Origin: a bacterium
GTDB taxonomy: Bacteria; Acidobacteriota; Thermoanaerobaculia; Multivoradales; J023
Direction: 5' to 3'
Length of the DNA stretch: 64,000 nt
NCBI GenBank assembly: GCA_024226315.1
Contig: JAAELT010000177.1
Span: 1 to 64,000, forward strand
The translations under genes were made by a program, and so were the position numbers. Positions 7,504-14,368 of the stretch are shown one piece after another. Under the pieces are notes generated by a model. It did not search any database and had not been told where the DNA came from. It saw nothing but the letters and a program-made list of their open reading frames with translations. Position 1 is the first letter of the stretch. Each line of letters opens with the position of its first letter.

Positions 7504-7672
7504 GGCATGAGACAGTCAGTCACACATCGAGACCCAACTGTCCCGGCGAGCAATCGCCGTCAAAACGACCAGCATTGTCAGGTTGTCTGACGGACGCCTG
7601 ACCCCTTCTTAACCCCACCATTTTCCTGCCTTCGACCCTACCGAATACCGCCCCGAGCAATCGGGGCGGTCC
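7504..7672 (+). ncRNA. candidate sigma-54-dependent small RNA
   Basis: Downstream of the consensus sigma-54 promoter the + strand folds by eye into stem-loops: GACAGT/ACTGTC (7511-7516 with 7537-7542), CGGCGA-GCAA-TCGCCG (7544-7559), GTCAG/CTGAC (7577-7591) with the alternative GTCAGG/CCTGAC (7577-7582 with 7597-7602), and a 10-bp GCAA-capped stem (7647-7670). Between the last two lies a C/U-rich unpaired stretch (7602-7637) that could pair with ribosome-binding sites. The two GCAA hairpins share CGAGCAATCG. There is no coding frame of note. The 5' end is inferred from the promoter and the 3' end from the last hairpin, which lacks a U-tract. Confidence 0.45.
7647..7670. terminator. 10-bp GNRA-tetraloop hairpin between sulfate gene and putative sRNA
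   Basis: The arms ACCGCCCCGA and TCGGGGCGGT enclose GCAA. Neither strand has a following T-run, so intrinsic termination is uncertain; it may act as a transcript end or stability element for the + strand RNA, for the leftward sulfate-activation mRNA ending at 7706, or for both. Confidence 0.4.
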
Positions 7673-7705
7673 TGCCGTATGGGCAAAAAGCTCGCTGGTT
7701 GAAAC

Positions 7706-9430
7706 TCAGACCACGCCGCCGATGTAGCCCTCTTGCTCCAGGTGGAGCAGGATTTGTTGCGCCCCTTCTTCCGGAGTCGTGCCGGTGGTCTGGATCACCA
7801 CCTCGGCGTCCTCGGGCTCCTCGTAGGGGTCGGAGATGCCGGTGAACTGCCCGATCTTGCCGGCGCGCGCCTTGGCGTAGAGCCCCTTGGTGTCCCGCTG
7901 CTCGCAGACCGAGAGCGGCGTGGCGACGTGGACCAGGATGAAGCCGCCGCCGGCGCTCACCACTTCGCGCACTTCGTCGCGCACCCTGGCGTAGGGGGCG
8001 ATCGGCGCGCAGATCGCGATGCCGCCGTTCTTGGTGATCTCGGAGGCCACGAAGCCGATTCGGCGGATGTTGAGATCCCGGTGCTCGCGCGAGAAGCCGA
8101 GCTCCGAGGACAGGTTCTTGCGCACGATGTCACCGTCGAGCAGCGTCACCGGCCGACCGCCCATCTCCAGCAGCTTGACCATCAGGACACTGGCGATGGT
8201 CGATTTGCCGGCACCCGAGAGCCCCGAGAAGAAGACAGTGAAGCCGCTCTTGTGACGCGGCGGGTGGGTGCGCCGGAGCTCGTCGACGACCTCCGGAAAG
8301 GTGAACCACTCCGGGATGTCCCGGCCGTCGTTCAATCGCCGGCGCAGCTCGGTGCCCGAGATCGAGAGGGTGCGGGTGCCCTCGGGCAGCTCGTCGGCGG
8401 GCGAGTAGCCGCCACGATCCTCGGCGTAGACCATCAGCTTGAACGGCACCATCTCGATTCCCAGCTCTTGCTCGTAGCGCTGCATCATCTCCTGGGCTTC
8501 GTAGGGCCCATAGATCGGGTTGCCGGCGGAATCGTTGCCCGGACCAGCGTGGTCGCGGCCGACGATGAAGTGCGTGCAACCGTAGTTCTTGCGGATGATC
8601 GCGTGGAGCACGGCCTCCCGCGGCCCGGCCATGCGCATCGACAGCGGCAGCAACGACAGCAGCGCCGTGTGCTTCGGATAGCGCGGCATGATCGCCTGAT
8701 AGGCGCGGACCCGGGTGTAGTGGTCGACGTCGCCGGGTTTGGTCGTGCCGACGACCGGGTGAACGAGCAGACTGGCCTCGAGCTCACGCGAGGCGCGCAG
8801 CGTCATCTCGAAGTGGGCGCGGTGCATCGGATTGCGGGTCTGGAAGGCGACGATTCGCCGCCATCCCAGCCGCGCGAACTGCTTGCGCAGCCGGGCCGGG
8901 GTGTGGCGCAGATTGACGAAGTCGTAGTGCTGCGGCATCTGCAGGCCCCGAACAGTGCCGCCGACGGCGTAGGTGTTGGTGCGGTCCAGCAGGTGAGTGA
9001 CCCCGGAATGGGCACGATCGGCGGTGCCGTAGATCGCCTGGGCCTGGGTCTCGAAATCGAGCGGCCACACGTCGTCGACGTCGAGCACCGCGAGCATCAC
9101 CCCCTGGGCGTCGCGCAGCGCCAGCATCGAGCCGGCATCGAGAGTCTTCGCGACCGCTTCGGTGACGTCCAGGGTGATCGGGATCGGCCACAGGGTGCCG
9201 TCCGCCAGGCGCAGCGAGTCGCAGACCGACTCGTAGTCTCCGCGGCCCATGAAACCGCGAAGAGGTGAGAAGCCTCCGCCCAGGATCAGCTCCAGATCGA
9301 AGAGCTGCCGGGACGTCAAGTCCCAGGAGGGCCAGTCGACGGAGGTCTGGCGCAGCTCTTGCCGCCGCTCTTCGTCGACGAGGAGCTGCACGAGCTCGCC
9401 TCCGTGAGGCGTGATGAGATTGTCGGGCAT
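7706..9430 (-). CDS. bifunctional ATP sulfurylase / APS kinase
   Basis: 574 residues. The N-terminal part (about 1-385) is ATP sulfurylase: FSPLRGFMGRGDYESV, the HxxH motif in QTRNPMHRAHFEMT, and GRDHAGPG. The C-terminal part (about 390-574) is APS kinase with P-loop FFSGLSGAGKST, LLDGDIVRKNL and the GLYAKARAG region. The enzyme converts sulfate and ATP to APS and then to the sulfate donor PAPS in the cytoplasm. Such Sat-CysC fusions are well known. No assimilatory reductase or CysD/N lies nearby, while a sulfotransferase gene sits at 51902-52822, so I infer that PAPS is used partly for glycan sulfation. Divergent from the sugar transferase at 9613. Confidence 0.95.
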   Translation of the reverse strand: MPDNLITPHGGELVQLLVDEERRQELRQTSVDWPSWDLTSRQLFDLELILGGGFSPLRGFMGRGDYESVCDSLRLADGTLWPIPITLDVTEAVAKTLDAGSMLALRDAQGVMLAVLDVDDVWPLDFETQAQAIYGTADRAHSGVTHLLDRTNTYAVGGTVRGLQMPQHYDFVNLRHTPARLRKQFARLGWRRIVAFQTRNPMHRAHFEMTLRASRELEASLLVHPVVGTTKPGDVDHYTRVRAYQAIMPRYPKHTALLSLLPLSMRMAGPREAVLHAIIRKNYGCTHFIVGRDHAGPGNDSAGNPIYGPYEAQEMMQRYEQELGIEMVPFKLMVYAEDRGGYSPADELPEGTRTLSISGTELRRRLNDGRDIPEWFTFPEVVDELRRTHPPRHKSGFTVFFSGLSGAGKSTIASVLMVKLLEMGGRPVTLLDGDIVRKNLSSELGFSREHRDLNIRRIGFVASEITKNGGIAICAPIAPYARVRDEVREVVSAGGGFILVHVATPLSVCEQRDTKGLYAKARAGKIGQFTGISDPYEEPEDAEVVIQTTGTTPEEGAQQILLHLEQEGYIGGVV

Positions 9431-9493
9431 CGAATTTCCTTTCTGGGGAGCGAGGGGCGGAGACGGTCTCTTCCTGGGAGCCGTTCTCCGAGC

Positions 9494-9504
9494 TCTGCTA
9501 CAAT
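9494..9504 (+). promoter_or_regulatory. possible extended -10 promoter for the sugar transferase
   Basis: TGCTACAAT (TG-N-TACAAT, -10 hexamer at 9499-9504) is an extended -10 element about 110 bp upstream of ATG 9613. No convincing -35 is visible, so this is tentative. Confidence 0.3.
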
Positions 9505-9612
9505 CGATCGTGTTGACCGCTGTTTGAATGGGGACGCGGCGGGAGCACCGCGGGGCGAGATCCTACCATATCTGACGGAGTCGCGTCGCTGCCTCCACCG
9601 GGGCTGAAATCC

Positions 9613-10296
9613 ATGGAAATCGATGCCGCCGCGGGGAAAACCTACGATCCGATCAAGCGGATGCTCGACCTTGTGGTCGCGGCCACCGGCGGGCTCTTGC
9701 TGTTGCCTGTCATGGCGCTGGTCGCGGTAGCGGTGAAGCTGACGTCGCGAGGTCCGGCCCTCTACCGCGCCCGGCGGGCCGGCCGGTGGGGCCGGCCGAT
9801 CGACGTCCTGAAGTCCCGTACCATGGCCGAGGGCTCCGATAGCCACGGCACGATCACCGTCGGCGCCGATTCACGCATCACGCCGCTCGGCCGCATCCTG
9901 CGTCTTACGAAGCTCGACGAGCTGCCCCAGCTGTGGAACGTGCTGCGCGGCGAGATGTCGCTCGTCGGCCCGCGGCCCGAATCGCTCAATATCGTCGAAC
10001 AGCACTACACCGAACGCCACCGCGAGGCTCTCTCGATCCGGCCCGGCCTGACCTGCACGGGCACCCTCTACTACTGGGTCTATCAGGAGCGGCTCAGACC
10101 ACCGGACGGAGTCGGGCCGGAGGAGTTCTATGTCCGCGAGCTGCTCGACGCCAAGATCGCCGCCGACCTGCACTACGTGCACCATCGCTCGCTGCTCTAC
10201 GACCTGCGGCTGATCGGCGACACGGCGTGGGTTCTGATGCTCAAGATCCTGGGTGCGAAGCCACGGTGGAAGCCGCCGATTCCCCATGGATCTTGA
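9613..10296 (+). CDS. polyprenyl-phosphate sugar-1-phosphate transferase (priming enzyme, short form)
   Basis: 227 residues. One N-terminal membrane segment (LDLVVAATGGLLLLPVMALV, about residues 18-37) precedes a cytoplasmic bacterial sugar transferase domain: SRGPALYRARRAGRWGRPI, VLKSRTM (FKFRSM-like), LTKLDELPQLWNVLRGEMSL and VGPRPE. This is the WbaP/PglC-type core without the four extra N-terminal helices, as in PglC-like enzymes. It transfers a sugar phosphate from a nucleotide sugar to undecaprenyl phosphate, starting a glycan chain. The 3' end overlaps the convergent aminotransferase gene by 56 bp, an unusually long convergent overlap. Confidence 0.9.
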   Translation: MEIDAAAGKTYDPIKRMLDLVVAATGGLLLLPVMALVAVAVKLTSRGPALYRARRAGRWGRPIDVLKSRTMAEGSDSHGTITVGADSRITPLGRILRLTKLDELPQLWNVLRGEMSLVGPRPESLNIVEQHYTERHREALSIRPGLTCTGTLYYWVYQERLRPPDGVGPEEFYVRELLDAKIAADLHYVHHRSLLYDLRLIGDTAWVLMLKILGAKPRWKPPIPHGS

Positions 10297-11422
10297 GACT
10301 CTCACAACAACGGCGGACTGAGTCTACGCTCACCGAATCATCGACCCAGAGATTTACGATCCGTCTGGCGAAGCGATCGGCCCGTGGGCAGGCATCCTCG
10401 GGCCGGAAGAAGGAGCTCAGCTCCCAATAGAGATTGGAGACGTGAAAGCCATCCCGCCGAACGGCCTCACTGAAGGCGACGAGCCGGTCCGGAGCGTCGA
10501 AGAGCAGCGAAAAGCGCCAGCAGACGCCACTGGTTCGCCAGCCGGCGAGCAAGCTCCAGGGACCTTCATCCTCCAGCAGCTCGCAACAGATCTCTGCTTT
10601 TTCGAAGCGGCGCTCCAAGATCGTTGCCAGCTCATGCCAGCCCGCGGCGAGCGCCGAGACGTCGTCCAAGGGTCTGATGAGAAGGCTTTCGTACGCCGGC
10701 CTCACCCGCATGAATGAGGTGCAGATATCCAGGTCAGGGGACAGCCGCCTCAGCGCTACCAGCGAGTGGTGGAGATTACGGTAGCTGAGGGACAGGAGCG
10801 CCCGTCGGTCGGCATCCGGGATCGATGGCCGGCGTTCGATGGCGAGCAGCTCTCGGAGCTTCAGAGCCAAATCTCCATCGCGGATTTGCAGCGCGCCGCC
10901 ACCGCACTCGAGGATCTTGGTGGGATTGAAGCTGTAGACGGTCATCGCCCCTGTGGCACCAGCGGGCAGGCCATTCGGAGTATTCGCCCCCAACGCCTGG
11001 GCGTTGTCCTCGATGAGGATCGCATCGTGCTCGTGGCACCAGTGCGCCAGCTGGTCTAGGTCTGCCGTCTGTCCGTAGAGATGGACAAAAAGCACCGCCC
11101 GTGTGCGCGCCGTCCAAACCGCTTGGACGCTCTCGAGCGTAACCATCCCTGTGGCCGGGTCGCAATCGGCAAACCTAGGCGTCAACCCGGCCACGAGGGC
11201 CGCCATCGCCGGGGTCGCGCAAACCATGGCAGGGAGAATAACCTCCAGCTCCTCCTCACGGTGGCCTTCGCTGCCCGCCAGCCGGTAGGCCCAGTAGAGA
11301 GCGGTCGCCGCCCGACCACACCAGAGAAGCTCCGCGGCGTTCATGTCCGAGAGGACCTGCTCTTCGATACCCAGTAGAGCGTCCGGGGTCCTAACCGGCC
11401 CGGCGCTGCTCAAGAGCGTCAC
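10241..11422 (-). CDS. DegT/DnrJ/EryC1-type PLP aminotransferase-like protein (cassette gene 5)
   Basis: 393 residues, fold type I. Landmarks: ILPAMVCATPAMAAL, FADCDPATGMV, VLFVHLYGQTADL, ILIEDNAQALGA (the PLP-binding Asp region) and SFNPTKILECGGGAL, where the Lys is expected to form the Schiff base. Family members aminate keto-sugar nucleotides. This one is more divergent than the other two DegT proteins of the window (19405 and 28476) in its N-terminal and C-terminal thirds. It is the last gene of a five-gene minus-strand cassette; its start overlaps the deacetylase stop by four bases. Its 3' end overlaps the convergent sugar transferase by 56 bp. Confidence 0.8.
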   Translation of the reverse strand: MTLLSSAGPVRTPDALLGIEEQVLSDMNAAELLWCGRAATALYWAYRLAGSEGHREEELEVILPAMVCATPAMAALVAGLTPRFADCDPATGMVTLESVQAVWTARTRAVLFVHLYGQTADLDQLAHWCHEHDAILIEDNAQALGANTPNGLPAGATGAMTVYSFNPTKILECGGGALQIRDGDLALKLRELLAIERRPSIPDADRRALLSLSYRNLHHSLVALRRLSPDLDICTSFMRVRPAYESLLIRPLDDVSALAAGWHELATILERRFEKAEICCELLEDEGPWSLLAGWRTSGVCWRFSLLFDAPDRLVAFSEAVRRDGFHVSNLYWELSSFFRPEDACPRADRFARRIVNLWVDDSVSVDSVRRCCESLKIHGESAASTVASHPGS

Positions 11423-12396
11423 TCCGCGGCTCCGCTAATTCCGACGCGCGTTGTCCGCCAACGGCTGGCCGCCTCGGAAATGGTCGTGAATTCATAGGCA
11501 TCTTCACACGCACTGATCCGTCGTGCGAAAGCGACGAGGTTGTCGATCACCGCTTCGCGGCACGAGGCGTAAAGCATGTCGGCACTGGGCGAGGGCATGG
11601 CCTCGTCGGGATGGAAGATGAGAACCCAGACCAACAGCTCGCCGGTTTCGCGGCCGGCGTGGCGCTCCCAGTCATCGAGCGCGCGAGTGAAGAGCTGAGG
11701 GTGGACAGCCGGGTTCATGTACCGTGTCTTCGGTGCCAGATCGTATGGCGCCTGGAATCGCCAGGTCGTCATCGGGACCTGTATCAGCGGCCGGACTGTG
11801 CCGGGCCTGCGGAGGTCGGCATCGTCCGGGAAGTAGGGCTGGTTCGGAGCGCCGATCCAGTTTTTTGGATGGCCGGCGCTTCCACTGATGCCTGGCAAGC
11901 TCGTCGAGTCACAGCTCATGCCGAGGTGCTCTACGGTCTCGTAGGTCGCCGTGGTATGCCATCCTTCCCCGTTGCGGAAAGCGGTGGGAACAAACGGCGC
12001 CTCCGCCAGGTCTTCCCAGAGGCGCAGCAGCTCCTCGCGAGATTTGCCAGGATCGGTCAACAGCTGCGGCATCTGGCCGGGGCTCGGCTGATGGTAGAGG
12101 TGAGGGTGCCAGGCTAGCTCGTCGCCGGCGGAAAGCGCTTCCTGCCAGAGCTCTTCGAAGGTCCACACTAGATGCAGCGAGGTACCGAAATTGCTCCGGA
12201 GCTGGCCGTCCACCCTGATGAACCAGGTGATCGGAACCCGTAGCCCCCCCAGGTCAGCCTGCCGTGCCTCGAGCTCCGCCGCCAACGGGCGAATCGAGCT
12301 CAGACCATGCCAGGTCGCGGCGTCGCGATCGGTAGTCATGCCGCTCAATCCATCTGGGTCGGCGTCGATCGTCAAACAGAGCAGGTGTTTCCTCAA
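11419..12396 (-). CDS. polysaccharide deacetylase-like protein (cassette gene 4)
   Basis: 325 residues, no signal peptide. LCLTIDADPDGLSGM at the N-terminus carries the Asp-Asp pair of NodB-type deacetylases, and ELAWHPHLYHQPS carries the HxxxH metal site; TAFRNGEGWHT resembles the catalytic Arg region. This indicates a carbohydrate esterase 4-like, metal-dependent fold acting in the cytoplasm. In this cassette it may remove an acyl group from a sugar intermediate or be a non-hydrolytic relative. Overlaps its neighbours on both sides by four bases (ATGA), so expression is coupled with the methyltransferase and aminotransferase. Confidence 0.75.
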   Translation of the reverse strand: MRKHLLCLTIDADPDGLSGMTTDRDAATWHGLSSIRPLAAELEARQADLGGLRVPITWFIRVDGQLRSNFGTSLHLVWTFEELWQEALSAGDELAWHPHLYHQPSPGQMPQLLTDPGKSREELLRLWEDLAEAPFVPTAFRNGEGWHTTATYETVEHLGMSCDSTSLPGISGSAGHPKNWIGAPNQPYFPDDADLRRPGTVRPLIQVPMTTWRFQAPYDLAPKTRYMNPAVHPQLFTRALDDWERHAGRETGELLVWVLIFHPDEAMPSPSADMLYASCREAVIDNLVAFARRISACEDAYEFTTISEAASRWRTTRVGISGAAE

Positions 12397-13043
12397 CGGA
12401 CGAAGCCCTCGACATCCTCGTGGAAGAGCTGGACGCAGAACTCGTACGCACGGTAATCGTGGCGCAGCACAACGCGGCGGGCGATTCCTTTGGCGAGACC
12501 GAAGATCTCTTCGGGAGAGTAATAGAAGACCTCGGGGCTCCTGAAGTCGACGTAAGTCGACATCATGTCGATCGAGACGGATACCGCAGTGCGCTCGTAG
12601 GCCAGCGCGAGCATCTCACGCATCACCGCCATGTTGTCGGAATATCGGTACCGGTTGTTCAATACCGAGGACATCACGATGGTGTCGTACGAACCGTCGA
12701 TGCCTTGCAAAAAAACGTTTCGAAGCTCGAACTGCACGTCGCGATGTCGCCGTTGGCACTCGTTGATGTACTCCTGTACGATGTCATATCCGACATACTC
12801 GCAGGCGATGTCGTGGGCCTCGAGAAAGCGGTAGAAACAGCCCAGACCGCAGCCGATGTCGAGCACTTTCGGCCGCCCACCACGAAGAGCGGAGCTGTGC
12901 ACGAGATGGCGGATCCTCTGTTTGGCCTTGCTCCCGGAGCTGAGAGAGTCGAAGGTAGGCCCATGCTCGGCGACCCGCTTTCGGTACCGTTTGACGACGT
13001 ACTCCAGATCGCGACGATCCAGAGCGGATTCAGTTTTGGTCAT
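12393..13043 (-). CDS. class I SAM-dependent methyltransferase (cassette gene 3)
   Basis: 216 residues. Motif I KVLDIGCGLGCFY spans residues 59-71, followed by EYVGYDIVQEYINEC (acidic residue binding the ribose) and YDTIVMSSVLNNRY. A class I methyltransferase of unknown substrate; many relatives in glycan loci modify sugars or the attached amino-acyl groups. The start lies inside the ATP-grasp gene (14-bp overlap) and the stop overlaps the deacetylase start by four bases. Confidence 0.8.
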   Translation of the reverse strand: MTKTESALDRRDLEYVVKRYRKRVAEHGPTFDSLSSGSKAKQRIRHLVHSSALRGGRPKVLDIGCGLGCFYRFLEAHDIACEYVGYDIVQEYINECQRRHRDVQFELRNVFLQGIDGSYDTIVMSSVLNNRYRYSDNMAVMREMLALAYERTAVSVSIDMMSTYVDFRSPEVFYYSPEEIFGLAKGIARRVVLRHDYRAYEFCVQLFHEDVEGFVR

Positions 13044-14322
13044 TGCTTCCCGTGCCCTCGAGAATATCGGCGGCGGTATAAGCGGACGCGGTCGATCCCT
13101 CGCGGTAGGTTGCTATGACGTTACGGCATACCCAGTCGGCTTGGGCGGATGCCTCCTCCAGGCCGGTACTGAAGATGACCGCGAAACCTGCTCGGCCGGC
13201 GGTGGTTCTGAGAGGCAGAATTTCGTCGCCGGATTCGACCGTCAAGTCCATGTCGAAAACAGCAGGATGGTCCTTCACTTCATCGGGATAGGTAATCGTT
13301 TTGATCCGACCCGGAGGCAGGATCAGGAACCGGTAGTCGGCTCCACGTCGGGCCGTCGGCTCGAAGCCGATCGGAGCGGAGCCACATGCCATTCGGCAGG
13401 CTTCGACAAACTCGTCAACACCACTGACGTGGCTCGCGATCTGAGCGGTGTGCCCGCCGCCGCAGCGCGCTCCGAGCTCCATCAGAACCGGGCCGTCGGA
13501 AGTATAGACGAACTCGATGTGGGCCGTACCAGTGGTCAAACCCAGGGCTTTGATCGCCTTGTCGCACATGTCCGCGACGCGCGCCTCTCGTTGTCCCGAG
13601 AGCGGCGCGGGATATTGGACGCTGATGTCCACGCGGTACGGCAAATTGGACTTGATCTTCCTGCCGATGCACAGGACCGAAGTCCGGTCGCCGTCGATCA
13701 GGACCTCGCAGCTGTGCTCGCTGCCGACGAGAAAACGCTCGATGAGCGCACTCGTACCGGCCAGGCCTTCCCTCGTCGCGAACTCGAACGCGCGGCCGAC
13801 CTGATCCCGGTTCTCGATCCGGCTGACGCCCCGGGAGCCGCCGAAGCTGCGATCGGGTTTGAAGATCAGCGGAAACTCGGCCAATTCGTCGACCGCCGCC
13901 AGCGCTTCCCGGGTGTTGCTCGCCACCCTGAACCTGGTCGAATAGGGGCCGAGCCCAGCCCAGGCTTCGCGCATCGCGGCCTTGCTGGTGGCGCGCGCCG
14001 CCGCATCGCGGCCGATGGTCGCGAGCCCGAAGCGCTCCGCCAACTCCGCTCCGGAACGGACCCCGACGTCCGCCAGGCTGACCACACCGTCGACGCCGTG
14101 GCGCCGGCAGGTCTCCGTGAGGCCTTCGATGTCGAGAATATCGATCGCGAGCCCGACATCGGCGGCGGCGAGGCCCGGGGCCGCCGGATTCCTGTCCGCG
14201 ACGATCACATGGAAGCCGGACTCTCTCGCGCGGTGGATCGACGGCACGTTGTAACGATTGCCGCCGAGCACCAGTAACCTGGGTGTGTCAGTCGAGCAGG
14301 CCACGGGCTTCCGTTCCGCCAC
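13030..14322 (-). CDS. ATP-grasp carboxylate-amine ligase-like protein (cassette gene 2)
   Basis: 430 residues, GTG start. An N-terminal Rossmann-like pre-ATP-grasp domain (LLVLGGNRYNVPSIHRARES, VIVADRNP) is followed by the ATP-binding lobes with FPLIFKPDRSFGGSRGVS, then LIERFLVGSEHSCEVL, and a metal-binding stretch ELGARCGGGH. The C-terminal 100 residues are a domain like that of carbamoyl-phosphate synthase-type ligases (AGFAVIFSTGLEEASAQADW). Known: such proteins join a carboxylate and an amine, or phosphorylate and ligate, using ATP. The pairing with an aldolase fusion and an aminotransferase suggests attachment of a small acid to an amino sugar, an inference. Confidence 0.8.
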   Translation of the reverse strand: MAERKPVACSTDTPRLLVLGGNRYNVPSIHRARESGFHVIVADRNPAAPGLAAADVGLAIDILDIEGLTETCRRHGVDGVVSLADVGVRSGAELAERFGLATIGRDAAARATSKAAMREAWAGLGPYSTRFRVASNTREALAAVDELAEFPLIFKPDRSFGGSRGVSRIENRDQVGRAFEFATREGLAGTSALIERFLVGSEHSCEVLIDGDRTSVLCIGRKIKSNLPYRVDISVQYPAPLSGQREARVADMCDKAIKALGLTTGTAHIEFVYTSDGPVLMELGARCGGGHTAQIASHVSGVDEFVEACRMACGSAPIGFEPTARRGADYRFLILPPGRIKTITYPDEVKDHPAVFDMDLTVESGDEILPLRTTAGRAGFAVIFSTGLEEASAQADWVCRNVIATYREGSTASAYTAADILEGTGSNDQN

Positions 14323-14368
14323 CAGGCACGTCCCGAGTTACGCCAAGAAACGCGATCAATCGCGCCGC

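Larger units (their letters stand above)
7207..7705. other. 499-bp non-coding interval with sigma-54 promoter and structured transcript
   Basis: No plausible protein gene lies here; the best frame is 27 codons (7508 onward) without a ribosome site. Contents in order: an inverted repeat at 7315-7329, two TGACAC direct repeats at 7342-7347 and 7355-7360, a sigma-54 promoter at 7478-7493, then several stem-loops up to 7670. It separates the reductase gene (leftward, starting 7206) from the 3' end of the sulfate-activation gene (7706). Confidence 0.7.

Noticed and set aside
7508..7591. 27-codon open frame after the sigma-54 promoter
   Set aside because: No ribosome-binding site, no similarity, and it runs through two stem-loops.
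7733..9268. long open frame on the + strand opposite the sulfate-activation gene
   Set aside because: It is the mirror of a strongly conserved enzyme on the other strand, typical of GC-rich DNA, and its translation has no recognisable motif.
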